A stretch of 64,000 nt of DNA from Propionibacteriaceae bacterium AM104-82 (lineage in GTDB: Bacteria; Actinomycetota; Actinomycetes; Propionibacteriales; Propionibacteriaceae), in NCBI GenBank assembly GCA_027658995.1, contig JAQDQK010000001.1, forward strand, positions 1 to 64,000, given 5' to 3'. Numbering within the stretch: position 1 is the first letter of the stretch; each line of letters opens with the position of its first letter. The notes beneath the pieces were generated by a model that had not been told where the DNA came from, did no database searches, and saw only the letters and a list, made by a program, of their open reading frames with translations. Made by a program: the position numbers and the translations under genes. Positions 48,981-56,691 of this stretch are shown piece after piece.

Positions 48981-50060
48981 ATGGCATCGAACGAGGACGC
49001 CCGCGCGGCGCGAGAGGCGAAGCTCGACGAGCTGCACGAGAAGCTGACCGGCGCGGTCGAGTCGCTGGTCTCGGGTGACGACTGGCGCCAGGCGCTCGCC
49101 TTCGCGGCGCGGTTCCGGTCGCGGTCGTTCAACAACACGATGCTGATCTGGGTGCAGCACGAAGCCGCGTTCGAGGCAGGCCGCGTGCCCGAACCCTTCC
49201 CCACCCTGGTTGCCGGGTACCGGCAGTGGCAGGGGCTCGGTCGGCAGGTGATGAAGGGCCAGCCGGGCTACATGATCTTCGCGCCCGTGACGGGCCGGTT
49301 CGCCACCGCGACCCCTGCCGATGCGGGCTCGTGGCGGCGGCTCGGGCCGAGGGAGACGCCGAAGGCCGGCGAGGTGGTGCGCTCGCGGATGGTCGGAGCC
49401 CGGCCGGCCTACGTGTGGGATGCCTCCCAGACCGACGGAGAACCATTGCCAGTTCCGCCCGCTCCGACGCTGCTGGAAGGCGAAGCACCCTCGGGGCTGT
49501 GGGACGGGCTGGCCGGGCAGATTCGCGGCGCGGGGTTCGAGGTGCTGCGGGTGCCACACGAGGGGATGATCTCCGGCGCGAACGGCATGACCGACTATGA
49601 GGAGCGCACGGTAGCGGTGCGGGAGAACATGGACCCTGCTGCGCAGGTCAAGACGCTCGCGCACGAGCTGGCGCACGTGCTGATGCACGATCCCGACGAC
49701 GAGGAAGCACGTCAGCATCGCGGCATCCGCGAGGTCGAAGCCGAGTCCGTCGCGCTGATGATCGGTGCCGCGCACGGCATGGACACCACCGGGTACACGA
49801 TCCCGTACGTCTCGACCTGGGCCGCCCGCGTGGACGGCCAAGAGCCCGTCCAGGTGGTGCAGTCCACCGGCGAGCGGGTGCGGAAGACCGCGCTGGCGAT
49901 CCTCGACCAGCTCGACACGCTCCAGGTCGGCGACGGCACCCCGCCCGGACTCGAACGCGACGCTCCCAGTCCGCGCACCTCCCGTACGGCTGCGAACTCG
50001 GTGGAGACCGATCGTCCGCGTGCTGCGTCGGCGCCAGCGCTGGCAGGGCGGAGGCTGTGA
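48981..50060 (+). CDS. ArdC-like antirestriction protein, copy 2
   Basis: 359 aa. Same layout as the copy at 31038: ssDNA-binding N-terminal domain (LVSGDDWRQALAFAARFRSR, then SFNNTMLIW) and a HELAH zinc motif (LAHELAHVLMH) followed by EVEAESVALMIG. Expected to protect transferred DNA in the recipient. The ATG at 48981 follows AGAGGAGG. It is the first gene of a long + strand transfer operon, and its stop overlaps the Prim-Pol start (TGATG). Confidence 0.87.
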   Translation: MASNEDARAAREAKLDELHEKLTGAVESLVSGDDWRQALAFAARFRSRSFNNTMLIWVQHEAAFEAGRVPEPFPTLVAGYRQWQGLGRQVMKGQPGYMIFAPVTGRFATATPADAGSWRRLGPRETPKAGEVVRSRMVGARPAYVWDASQTDGEPLPVPPAPTLLEGEAPSGLWDGLAGQIRGAGFEVLRVPHEGMISGANGMTDYEERTVAVRENMDPAAQVKTLAHELAHVLMHDPDDEEARQHRGIREVEAESVALMIGAAHGMDTTGYTIPYVSTWAARVDGQEPVQVVQSTGERVRKTALAILDQLDTLQVGDGTPPGLERDAPSPRTSRTAANSVETDRPRAASAPALAGRRL

Positions 50061-50992
50061 TGCCCGAAGCATTCGATGTCCTGGCGGCGCTCATTCGCGT
50101 GGATCGTTCACCGAGCCTGGGGCTCGCGGCGCGGAGCCTCGCGGCGGCTGGCGTGCCCGTGTTTCCGTGCGTCGTCGAGGGGAAGCGTCCGCTGACCCGC
50201 CGTGGGTTCCTCGATGCGAGCAGCGACCCGGAACAGGTTGCCGCGTGGTGGTCGCGCACACCGAACGCGAACATCGGCATCCCGACCGGCGCTCCATCCG
50301 GCGTTGTCGTCGTCGATGTCGATGTCCACGGCCCCCACGACGGCCGCGCGGCGTTCCAGCGCGCCACCGACGCGGGGCTCGTCGATGGCGCGGGTCTGCT
50401 CGTGCGCACACCCACCGGAGGCGCGCACGTGTACTTCCCGGCGACCCCGGGCCGCGAGCAGCGGTCGTGGCAGGCAGCCACCGCGGGCGTCGACTTCCGG
50501 GGCGACGGCGGCTACATCATCGCTCCTCCCTCCCGGCGAATCATCGACGGCAGTGTGTGCCGCTACGAGGTCGCGGACATCGCCGCGCACTCGGTCGGTC
50601 ATGTGGACGCGGCCCGTCTGCGGGACTTCCTCGACCCGCGCCCCGTCGCTCCACTACGCGCCAGCAGCGGCTCGATGGATGAGGATGCTGAGCGGTTGGC
50701 GACGTGGGTCGCTGGGCGGGGTGAGGGCGAGCGGAACCGAGGCCTGTTCTGGGCTGCCTGCCGCCTCGCAGAGAACGGCGTCTCGCCCGCCGAGGCGCTC
50801 GATGCGCTGGGTGCTGCGGCACAGTCGGCGGGTCTGGGTGATCGCGAGATCACCACGACCGTGCGCTCCGCCTACCGAGCCACCCAGCCCGCATCCGAAG
50901 TGACGCCCGGCGGCCGGAGCCAGAGCGCGGGTCGGTGGTTCGGTCGCTCGGCGAGCCCACCGTCCGCAGCCTTGGGGAGGGCTGGGCTGTGA
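50060..50992 (+). CDS. Bifunctional DNA primase/polymerase (Prim-Pol), copy 2
   Basis: 310 aa. Prim-Pol with VVVDVDVHGP, GVPVFPCVVEGKRPLTRRGF, and VDFRGDGGYIIAP, plus the helical tail GRGEGERNRGLFWAACRLAE. Role as for the 32114 copy: synthesis or priming on the element's single-stranded form. Overlaps ArdC (TGATG) and DUF2637 (GTGA). Confidence 0.88.
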   Translation: MPEAFDVLAALIRVDRSPSLGLAARSLAAAGVPVFPCVVEGKRPLTRRGFLDASSDPEQVAAWWSRTPNANIGIPTGAPSGVVVVDVDVHGPHDGRAAFQRATDAGLVDGAGLLVRTPTGGAHVYFPATPGREQRSWQAATAGVDFRGDGGYIIAPPSRRIIDGSVCRYEVADIAAHSVGHVDAARLRDFLDPRPVAPLRASSGSMDEDAERLATWVAGRGEGERNRGLFWAACRLAENGVSPAEALDALGAAAQSAGLGDREITTTVRSAYRATQPASEVTPGGRSQSAGRWFGRSASPPSAALGRAGL

Positions 50993-51672
50993 GGCGTGAA
51001 TCGGGAGGGCGGCGCTGGGCCGCGATGACGGCGGTCGCGGGGACGGTGTTCATCGCCGCCGGGGCGTTCTGGCTGTCGTTCACGTCGTTGGCCGATCTGG
51101 CTGCTCGCTCCGGGATCGGGGCTGGGCAGGCGTGGGCGTGGCCGCTGATCGTGGACGGCATCATCGTCGTCGCCACGGTTGCCGTCGTCGCGCTCGCCGG
51201 GCAGCGCTCGGCCTGGTATCCGTGGGCGCTGCTGGTAGGCGGCGCGCTCGTGTCGGTGACGGCGAACGCCATTCATGCTGTCGTCGCCGCGGACGCCGAC
51301 GTGCCAAGGATGCTCGCGGCCTCGGTCGCCGCGGTGCCGCCCGTCGTGCTGCTGGCCATCACGCACCTGACCGTGATTCTCACCCGCACCACCGACCCCC
51401 ATGCGGAACCCGCCACTGCCGACTCGTTCTCGACGAACACCGCGGATTCGATGCCTGCGCTGCCGCCTGGCGAGATGGAGGCCAACCGTCGCGATGAGGG
51501 TGTGGCGGATCGGCGGGCGCTGGGGTGGGAGCTGCGCGAGGCGGGCTGGTCGAACAAGCGGATCGCCCGCGAACTCGGGGTGCATCCCTCGACCGTGGGC
51601 CGCTGGTTCGCCGTCGCGCACCTCACTGACACCACTGACACCGCCGACGAGCGGGAGGAGACGATCCCATGA
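50989..51672 (+). CDS. DUF2637 membrane protein (intact copy)
   Basis: 227 aa. Four membrane helices (FIAAGAFWLSFTSLADLAAR, then PLIVDGIIVVATVAVVALAG, and others), a linker, and a C-terminal HTH (AGWSNKRIARELGVHPSTVG, then RWFAVAHL). SpdB-like proteins with this domain are tied to plasmid transfer or spread in actinomycetes. The GTG overlaps the Prim-Pol stop. It ends after EREETIP, where copy 1 instead runs into a methyltransferase tail. Confidence 0.85.
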   Translation: MRRESGGRRWAAMTAVAGTVFIAAGAFWLSFTSLADLAARSGIGAGQAWAWPLIVDGIIVVATVAVVALAGQRSAWYPWALLVGGALVSVTANAIHAVVAADADVPRMLAASVAAVPPVVLLAITHLTVILTRTTDPHAEPATADSFSTNTADSMPALPPGEMEANRRDEGVADRRALGWELREAGWSNKRIARELGVHPSTVGRWFAVAHLTDTTDTADEREETIP

Positions 51673-52073
51673 ACACCACTGAGAACCCCCAGCGCAACGA
51701 TTCCGCGAGGCCCGATCCCGCACGGCTGGTGCCCGAGGAGCCGCGGGAGCGCCCCGAGTCGGTCGAAGTGATGAGTACGCCGGAGGCGGTGCGGGCCGCG
51801 CCGGTCGCCCGCGACGACAAGCGGCACGCGCTCGTTCGTGGGCGAGGCGTGGAGTGGGTGCGCCCCACTGACTTGATCGCCCGGCACTCGGCGCACGCGG
51901 CCGGGCGGGGTCTCGACTTCCAGGCCGAGCTGGCACGCCGCACCCGCACCCCGCTCGGTGCAGGTGTTCGTCGTCTCGGGGATCGCGCCCGGCGGTTGCC
52001 GCCGATCTCGGCGTTCGGGTGCAGCACCGCACCTGCCTCGCAGGTGTCCCGCTCCGGGGTCTCGATGAGTTGA
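51669..52073 (+). CDS. Hypothetical ICE protein
   Basis: 134 aa, soluble. The central segment (GVEWVRPTDLIARHSAHAAG, then RGLDFQAELARRTRTPLGAG) looks well ordered, with disordered ends. ATGA overlap with DUF2637 supports translation. Proteins with the same WVRPTDLxARHSA string occur in this place in related elements, but none that I know has a function. The last codons contain the inverted repeat at 52030-52046. Confidence 0.7.
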   Translation: MNTTENPQRNDSARPDPARLVPEEPRERPESVEVMSTPEAVRAAPVARDDKRHALVRGRGVEWVRPTDLIARHSAHAAGRGLDFQAELARRTRTPLGAGVRRLGDRARRLPPISAFGCSTAPASQVSRSGVSMS

Positions 52074-52155
52074 CGGTGGTGACAGGTCATGGCTGCGACG
52101 GCATCGGCATGCAGGACGCGCTCGTGGGAGCGAGTGCGCACCTGCCTGCCAGGAG
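52030..52155. repeat. CACCTGCC/AGGTG inverted-repeat pair
   Basis: CACCTGC-CTC-GCAGGTG (52030-52046) is a 7-bp-arm inverted repeat. A related string, CACCTGCCTGCCAGGAGGTG, ends at about 52155, 11 nt before the next gene, and contains its ribosome-binding site. A third similar string, ACCTGCCAGGT, lies upstream of ardC near 48918-48928. They may be regulator sites or RNA hairpins at translation starts. Confidence 0.45.
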
Positions 52156-52166
52156 GTGCCGACACC

Positions 52167-53054
52167 ATGACCAGACCAACCAGCACCAGCACCGAGCAGA
52201 CGGCCGACGGGGCTGAGGACTTCACCACCGGCGAGGGCCTGCGTGCCCTGCTCAATCGCCTCGCCGAGGGCGGCGAGGATGCCTGGGTTCACGACCCGGT
52301 GGCCCGCGACCTGATGGAGTTCGCCGCCGACAAGTACCGCGCTCTCGCGAGGAAACACAGGCTCGACACCTGGGAAGCGGTGACGGCGGCGTTCGACGCG
52401 ATGCAGTACCGCTCGACCCGCGAGGCCAACGATCCGTGGGCGATCATCACCCACGCCGTGCGGATCACCTGCGTCTACGAGGAACGCGCCCAAGGCCTGC
52501 TCTGCTCGGTGCACCAGGCTCGTCGCGCGCACGTTTCGGCGTTCCACGATCCTGAACGGTTCTCCGAACGCGACACCGCGCTGGCCGACTATCATCCCGC
52601 GTTCCACACCACCGACCTGCGTCCCAGCGACCTCGAACCGGAACCGCGCGACAGTCTCGGGTCAGCGCAAGCGTGCATGTCCGCTGGATCGGCGGCCGAG
52701 GACGCCATCGCGATGCTGTGCCTGCTCGACTGGCCCGCCGACACCGCACGGGCCGCGGTCGAGCACGTCTGCGGGGCGTTGACGAAAGCCGGCACCCGCC
52801 AGTCCGCCTACGAGACGCTGCGCCGCGACCGGCACGCGCGGGCACTGCTCGACCTCCCGCGCCGCTCCTGGGCCGCACTGCTGAAGGCGCTGCTCGGGAA
52901 CCCGCACCCGGCCTACGTCGCCACCAGCAGCGGTCGCGGCATCCTGCTCCGGCTGCTGCTGGGCGAAACGCTCGACCTACTGCTCCGCGACGACGATCTG
53001 ATCCTCGCGCTCGCTCTGGCCGCTCCGAGTGGTGGAGGCGGTGAGTCGTCGTGA
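52167..53054 (+). CDS. Hypothetical ICE protein, all-helical
   Basis: 295 aa, soluble and probably helical. Not recognised. Notable strings: AADKYRALARKHRLDTWEAV, then AFDAMQYRSTREANDPWAII, and near the end LLRLLLGETLDLLLRDDDLI. The early part (DTWEAVTAAFDAM) recalls the first region of replication or sigma-like proteins, but not enough to name one. The ATG at 52167 has AGGAGGTG 8 nt upstream. Its stop overlaps the parB-like start (GTGA), so it may assist partition or replication. Confidence 0.72.
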   Translation: MTRPTSTSTEQTADGAEDFTTGEGLRALLNRLAEGGEDAWVHDPVARDLMEFAADKYRALARKHRLDTWEAVTAAFDAMQYRSTREANDPWAIITHAVRITCVYEERAQGLLCSVHQARRAHVSAFHDPERFSERDTALADYHPAFHTTDLRPSDLEPEPRDSLGSAQACMSAGSAAEDAIAMLCLLDWPADTARAAVEHVCGALTKAGTRQSAYETLRRDRHARALLDLPRRSWAALLKALLGNPHPAYVATSSGRGILLRLLLGETLDLLLRDDDLILALALAAPSGGGGESS

Positions 53055-54052
53055 CCGAGCCACAGATCGGCAGCATCCAGCTCGACCGCACCGTCGAGTC
53101 GATCCTCGTCGGCACCCGGCACCGCGCCGACCTCGGCGACATCGACGCCCTCGCGGCATCCATCGGGCGCGACGGATTGCTGCAACCACTCACCATCACG
53201 ATCGACGGCGTACTGGTGTGCGGGGCACGACGCCTGGCCGCGATCAAGAAGCTCGGCTGGCGCACCGTCAACGTGTGGGTGCGCAGCGGCCTGTCCGACC
53301 GGCTCGGGCAGCTCCTCGCCGAGCAGGACGACAACATGCTCCACAAGCCCTACACCCAGCTCGAAGCCGCCGGCCTCTACCGCGAGATCAAGCAGGTCAT
53401 GGCCGAAGACGCCGCCCGTCGCAAGAGCGCGACCCAGTTCAGCAGCGAGAACCAGCCAGGAAACGACGGTGGTGCAAAATTTGCACCACCGTCGAGCGGG
53501 CCGCTTGGGAAGGCCCGGGAGCAGGCGGCGGCGATGATTCCGGGTGGCGCGTCGCACACGACGCTGGAGAAGATCGGCTACCTCGAAGACATCGCTGGCA
53601 ACCCTGCTCTGCCAGAGACTCTGCGCGCCGAGGCCGCCGCCGGGTTGGGTCGGATCGAGGCCGGTGACGCGGTGCATCCGATCTATCAAGCGATCCGCGA
53701 TGCCGACACCGCTGCGCGGGAGCGGCGCGAGGCAGAGATGCACGCTCGCGCCGAAGCAGCCGTGGCCCAGGCGAAGTCGATCAAGAAGGGCAAGCGCACC
53801 CCACCCAAGCCGTTGCCGCTCGTCACCGGCGACGGCCAACCCGTCCGCTACCCGCTTCGCGCGTTCGTGCAGACCTGGGGCGAGCTCACCAACTGGTGGA
53901 CCCACTACGACGCCGACACACTCGCCGCCGAGTTAACCGACGAGCAGTTCGAGAACTTCCTCACCACCACCGACGGCACCGTCCGGTTCGCCGACGCCCT
54001 CCGTGCCGCACGCGAAGACGCGGTGGAGCGGCCACGACTCCGCGCGCTCTGA
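53051..54052 (+). CDS. ParB/Spo0J-like partition protein
   Basis: 333 aa. The N-terminal ParB nuclease-like/CTPase domain is present: IDALAASIGRDGLLQPLTIT, then GVLVCGARRLAAIKKLGWRT, then LLAEQDDNMLHKPYTQLEAA. A helical DNA-binding part follows (GGASHTTLEKIGYLEDIAGN). No parA gene is near. The C-terminal third is Ala/Glu-rich with a late WGELTNWWTHYDADTLAAEL. A 31-bp palindrome lies inside the gene at codons for NDGGAKFAPPS. It could keep the excised element in the cell or regulate the operon. Confidence 0.85.
   Translation: MTEPQIGSIQLDRTVESILVGTRHRADLGDIDALAASIGRDGLLQPLTITIDGVLVCGARRLAAIKKLGWRTVNVWVRSGLSDRLGQLLAEQDDNMLHKPYTQLEAAGLYREIKQVMAEDAARRKSATQFSSENQPGNDGGAKFAPPSSGPLGKAREQAAAMIPGGASHTTLEKIGYLEDIAGNPALPETLRAEAAAGLGRIEAGDAVHPIYQAIRDADTAARERREAEMHARAEAAVAQAKSIKKGKRTPPKPLPLVTGDGQPVRYPLRAFVQTWGELTNWWTHYDADTLAAELTDEQFENFLTTTDGTVRFADALRAAREDAVERPRLRAL
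53464..53494. repeat. 31-bp perfect palindrome inside the parB-like gene
   Basis: CGACGGTGGTGCAAA-A-TTTGCACCACCGTCG: 15-bp arms around one A, with an AT-rich centre in GC-rich DNA. It is in frame and codes for part of NDGGAKFAPPSSG. A site this perfect is not required by the protein sequence. It may be a binding site for the ParB-like protein itself (parS-like) or a structured RNA element. Confidence 0.85.
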
Positions 54053-54088
54053 CCGCTGGCATGGGTGTCGGATGTGCACCTGCTCGGC

Positions 54089-54781
54089 ATGAGCCCTGCA
54101 CCCACCGATCCCCGGAACCGCCGCCGACTCGTCGCCCTCATCGCCGCCGGCATCGTCCTGCTGCTCCTCGCCAGTGTCGGCGTCTACGGACTCCTCACCG
54201 GCCCCCGCACCAGCACCAGCACCGATCCCGGCCCGGAGCCTGGCCCGACCACGACGGCACCGCCGACCGTGGCACCGAGCACGCCCCGGACACCACGGGT
54301 TCCAGCGGTTCCGCGTTCGGTAGACCCCGAGACCTTCGCTCGCGGCGTCGCGTCCACGCTGTTCGCGTGGGACACCGCCTCGGGGCTGTGGCCGCTGGAC
54401 TACAGCCCGACGATCCTCGCGGTCGGTGACCCCAGCGGGGACGAACAGGCGGGGCTGGCCTCCGACGTAGCCGTCTACCTGCCGACCCGAGACGCCTGGA
54501 TCGAGCTGCGGCAATACGCCACCCGCCAACACCTCACCATCGAGGCCGCGTACGTCCCCGACGGCTGGGCCGACGCGGCAGCGCAGGCCCAGCCGGGGCA
54601 GCTCGCGGCAGGAACGACGGCCGTCACGATCGAGGGCACCCGCTACCGTGCCGGGGTCTGGAACGGGCAACCGGTCACCAGCGAGCATCCGGTCGCGTTC
54701 ACCGTGTTCGTCGTCTGCGCCCCGACCTACCCGACCTGTCATCTGCTGCGGCTCTCGCAGCTCGACAACCCGCTGCGCTGA
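54089..54781 (+). CDS. Membrane-anchored transfer protein (VirB8/TcpC-like layout)
   Basis: 230 aa. A short cytoplasmic start and one membrane helix (LVALIAAGIVLLLLASVGVY) are followed by a Thr/Pro-rich spacer and an outside domain: FARGVASTLFAWDTASGLWP, then VYLPTRDAWIELRQYATRQH, then FTVFVVCAPTYPTCHLLRL. The layout is that of VirB8/TcpC channel proteins, but I cannot show homology. A GTG at 54065 is an alternative start. It lies in the transfer operon, 12 bp before the wall hydrolase gene. Confidence 0.65.
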   Translation: MSPAPTDPRNRRRLVALIAAGIVLLLLASVGVYGLLTGPRTSTSTDPGPEPGPTTTAPPTVAPSTPRTPRVPAVPRSVDPETFARGVASTLFAWDTASGLWPLDYSPTILAVGDPSGDEQAGLASDVAVYLPTRDAWIELRQYATRQHLTIEAAYVPDGWADAAAQAQPGQLAAGTTAVTIEGTRYRAGVWNGQPVTSEHPVAFTVFVVCAPTYPTCHLLRLSQLDNPLR

Positions 54782-54793
54782 AGGGCTGGCGTC

Positions 54794-56404
54794 GTGTTCC
54801 GCAAAGCCACCATCGCAGCGCTGGCACTGCTGTTCTTCGCCCCCGCCGCCACGCTCCTCGGGATCGGGGTGCTGATGAACCCCGCCGCTGCGTACTGCGC
54901 CACACCTGCCGGGAGCGTGAACCTCGGACCGATCCCGGACGCGCTCACCGTGACCACCGCGAACGACGAGACCTTCACGCTGAATCGTCAGCAGCTCACG
55001 CACGCGGCCACGATCATCACGGTCGGCAACGGCATCACCAACGTGGGCAGGCCGGGAATCAAGATCGCGCTGATGGCCGCGCTCACCGAGTCCACGCTGC
55101 GGATGCTCACCAACACCGGCACCTACCCCGACTCGGCGAACTACCCGAACGACGGCAACGGCGGCGACCACGACTCCCTCGGCCTGTTCCAGATGCGCCC
55201 CCAATCCGGGTGGGGCACCGTCGCCGAGTTGATGGACCCGAACTATCAGGCGCAGGCGTTCTTCGGCGGGCCGACCGGCCCGAACTACCCCTCGCCGCGC
55301 GGGCTGCTCGACATCCCCGGCTGGCAACAGATGGACCCTGGCGAAGCCGCCCAAGCCGTCGAGGTCTCCGCCTTCCCCGACGGCTACCGCAACTACGCGC
55401 CCGTCGCCGACAGCATCCTCGCCGCCCTCACCACAGGCGGCGGTGCCGCTAGCGGCGCGGGCGGCCCGGCGGTCTTGTCGTCGCGGGTGGTGTTCCCGCT
55501 GCCCGAGGGCACCTGGGTGCTGACCTCGCCGTTCGGGATGCGAGTGCACCCGATCACGGGCGAACGGAAGATGCACACCGGCACCGACTTCGCCGCGCCC
55601 GACGGCACGCCGATCCTCGCCGCCGCGGATGGCACCGTGACCGTCGCGGAGTTCTCCGGTGGGTACGGCGGCCTCATCGTCATCGAGCACACCATCGACG
55701 GCCAGACCGTCGCCACGGCCTACGCGCACATGTGGCAGAGCGGCATCCACGTCCGTCCCGGTGACCGCGTGAACGCAGGGCAGCACATCGGCGATGTCGG
55801 CTCCTCGGGCATGAGCACCGGCGCACATCTGCACTTCGAGGTCCGGCCCGGCGGCACGAACGGGGAAGCCATCGACGCCGCCGCCTGGCTCAATGAGCAC
55901 GGGGCTGCGAACCTGCCGACAGCGACCAGCGGATCACCCGCCGCCTGCAACAACACCACTGCGGGCACGCCGACCGGCGTCGATGGAGACCCCGACCGGC
56001 TCGTCGACGATCCCACCAGCTCGGGCAAGATCACCGCCCGCATGCTCCACCTCTACCAGCAGACCCTCGCAGCGTTCCCCGACACCGGCTGGGGCTGCTA
56101 CTCACCACGCCCCGGCACCAAGTCCGAGCATCCCCTCGGCAGGGCTTGCGACATCACCTTCGGCAACCGCATCGGCCAGCGACCCACCCCGGCACAACTC
56201 GACGCCGGCTGGAAGGTCACCAACTGGATGAAGGACAACGCCGACGTGCTCGGCGTCGAGTACCTGATCTGGCAAGGCCAAATCTGGTCCGTCGCCCGCG
56301 ACGCCGAGGGCTGGCGGCCATACAACGGCGGAGGCATGCACGACCCCGCCTCCATCACCGGCGGCCACTACGACCACCTCCACCTCACCGTCAAGGCAGG
56401 GTGA
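54794..56404 (+). CDS. VirB1-like wall hydrolase: SLT-like plus M23 plus C-terminal peptidase-like domain
   Basis: 536 aa, exported or anchored (ALALLFFAPAATLLGIGVL). Domains in order: a lysozyme-like part with AALTESTLRM and SLGLFQMRPQSGWG (about 80-210); an M23 LytM part with PFGMRVHPITGERKMHTGTD and HLHFEV (about 245-370); and a C-terminal part with GTKSEHPLGRACDITFG and GGHYDHLHLTV (about 420-536), like the ARB_07466 domain. The three can together cut glycan and peptide bonds and so open the wall for the transfer channel. It starts with GTG 12 bp after the previous gene. Confidence 0.88.
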   Translation: MFRKATIAALALLFFAPAATLLGIGVLMNPAAAYCATPAGSVNLGPIPDALTVTTANDETFTLNRQQLTHAATIITVGNGITNVGRPGIKIALMAALTESTLRMLTNTGTYPDSANYPNDGNGGDHDSLGLFQMRPQSGWGTVAELMDPNYQAQAFFGGPTGPNYPSPRGLLDIPGWQQMDPGEAAQAVEVSAFPDGYRNYAPVADSILAALTTGGGAASGAGGPAVLSSRVVFPLPEGTWVLTSPFGMRVHPITGERKMHTGTDFAAPDGTPILAAADGTVTVAEFSGGYGGLIVIEHTIDGQTVATAYAHMWQSGIHVRPGDRVNAGQHIGDVGSSGMSTGAHLHFEVRPGGTNGEAIDAAAWLNEHGAANLPTATSGSPAACNNTTAGTPTGVDGDPDRLVDDPTSSGKITARMLHLYQQTLAAFPDTGWGCYSPRPGTKSEHPLGRACDITFGNRIGQRPTPAQLDAGWKVTNWMKDNADVLGVEYLIWQGQIWSVARDAEGWRPYNGGGMHDPASITGGHYDHLHLTVKAG

Positions 56405-56410
56405 CCTGCA

Positions 56411-56677
56411 ATGGGTGTCTTCCCCGACTTCGACGGACTCGGCGGCATCGGCGACCTCCGCGCCGTGGTCGGCGCGCTCCTGACGTTCGTCCTGATCGTG
56501 GCCGTCCTCATGCTCATCGTCTCCGCGATCGTCTGGGCGATCGCGACGGCCCACGGAAACTACGCGACCGCCAGCAAAGGCCGCATCGGTGTCCTCGTCT
56601 CCGTCGGCGCGGCCGTCCTCGCCGGAGGCGGCGTGGCCTGGATGAACTGGCTACTCACAGTCGGTTCAAGTTTGTAG
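56411..56677 (+). CDS. DUF6112-family small membrane protein, first copy
   Basis: 88 aa with two membrane helices (VVGALLTFVLIVAVLMLIVS and IGVLVSVGAAVLAGGGVAW). The pattern GGIGDLRAVVGALLTF...YATASKGRIGVLVS is that of DUF6112 proteins of actinobacterial conjugation loci, similar in size to VirB2/TrbC pilins. A second copy lies at 57722-58042. The antisense TIGR02391 gene separates the two. Confidence 0.78.
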   Translation: MGVFPDFDGLGGIGDLRAVVGALLTFVLIVAVLMLIVSAIVWAIATAHGNYATASKGRIGVLVSVGAAVLAGGGVAWMNWLLTVGSSL

Positions 56678-56691
56678 CTGCGGCTTCGCGG

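Noticed and set aside
48836-49078. Small + strand frame starting at the operator palindrome
   Set aside because: Arg-rich, overlaps the well-supported ardC start in another frame, and has no ribosome-binding site.
53933-55900. 655-codon minus-strand frame opposite the wall hydrolase
   Set aside because: Composition typical of an antisense GC-rich frame. The + strand has three recognisable domains.
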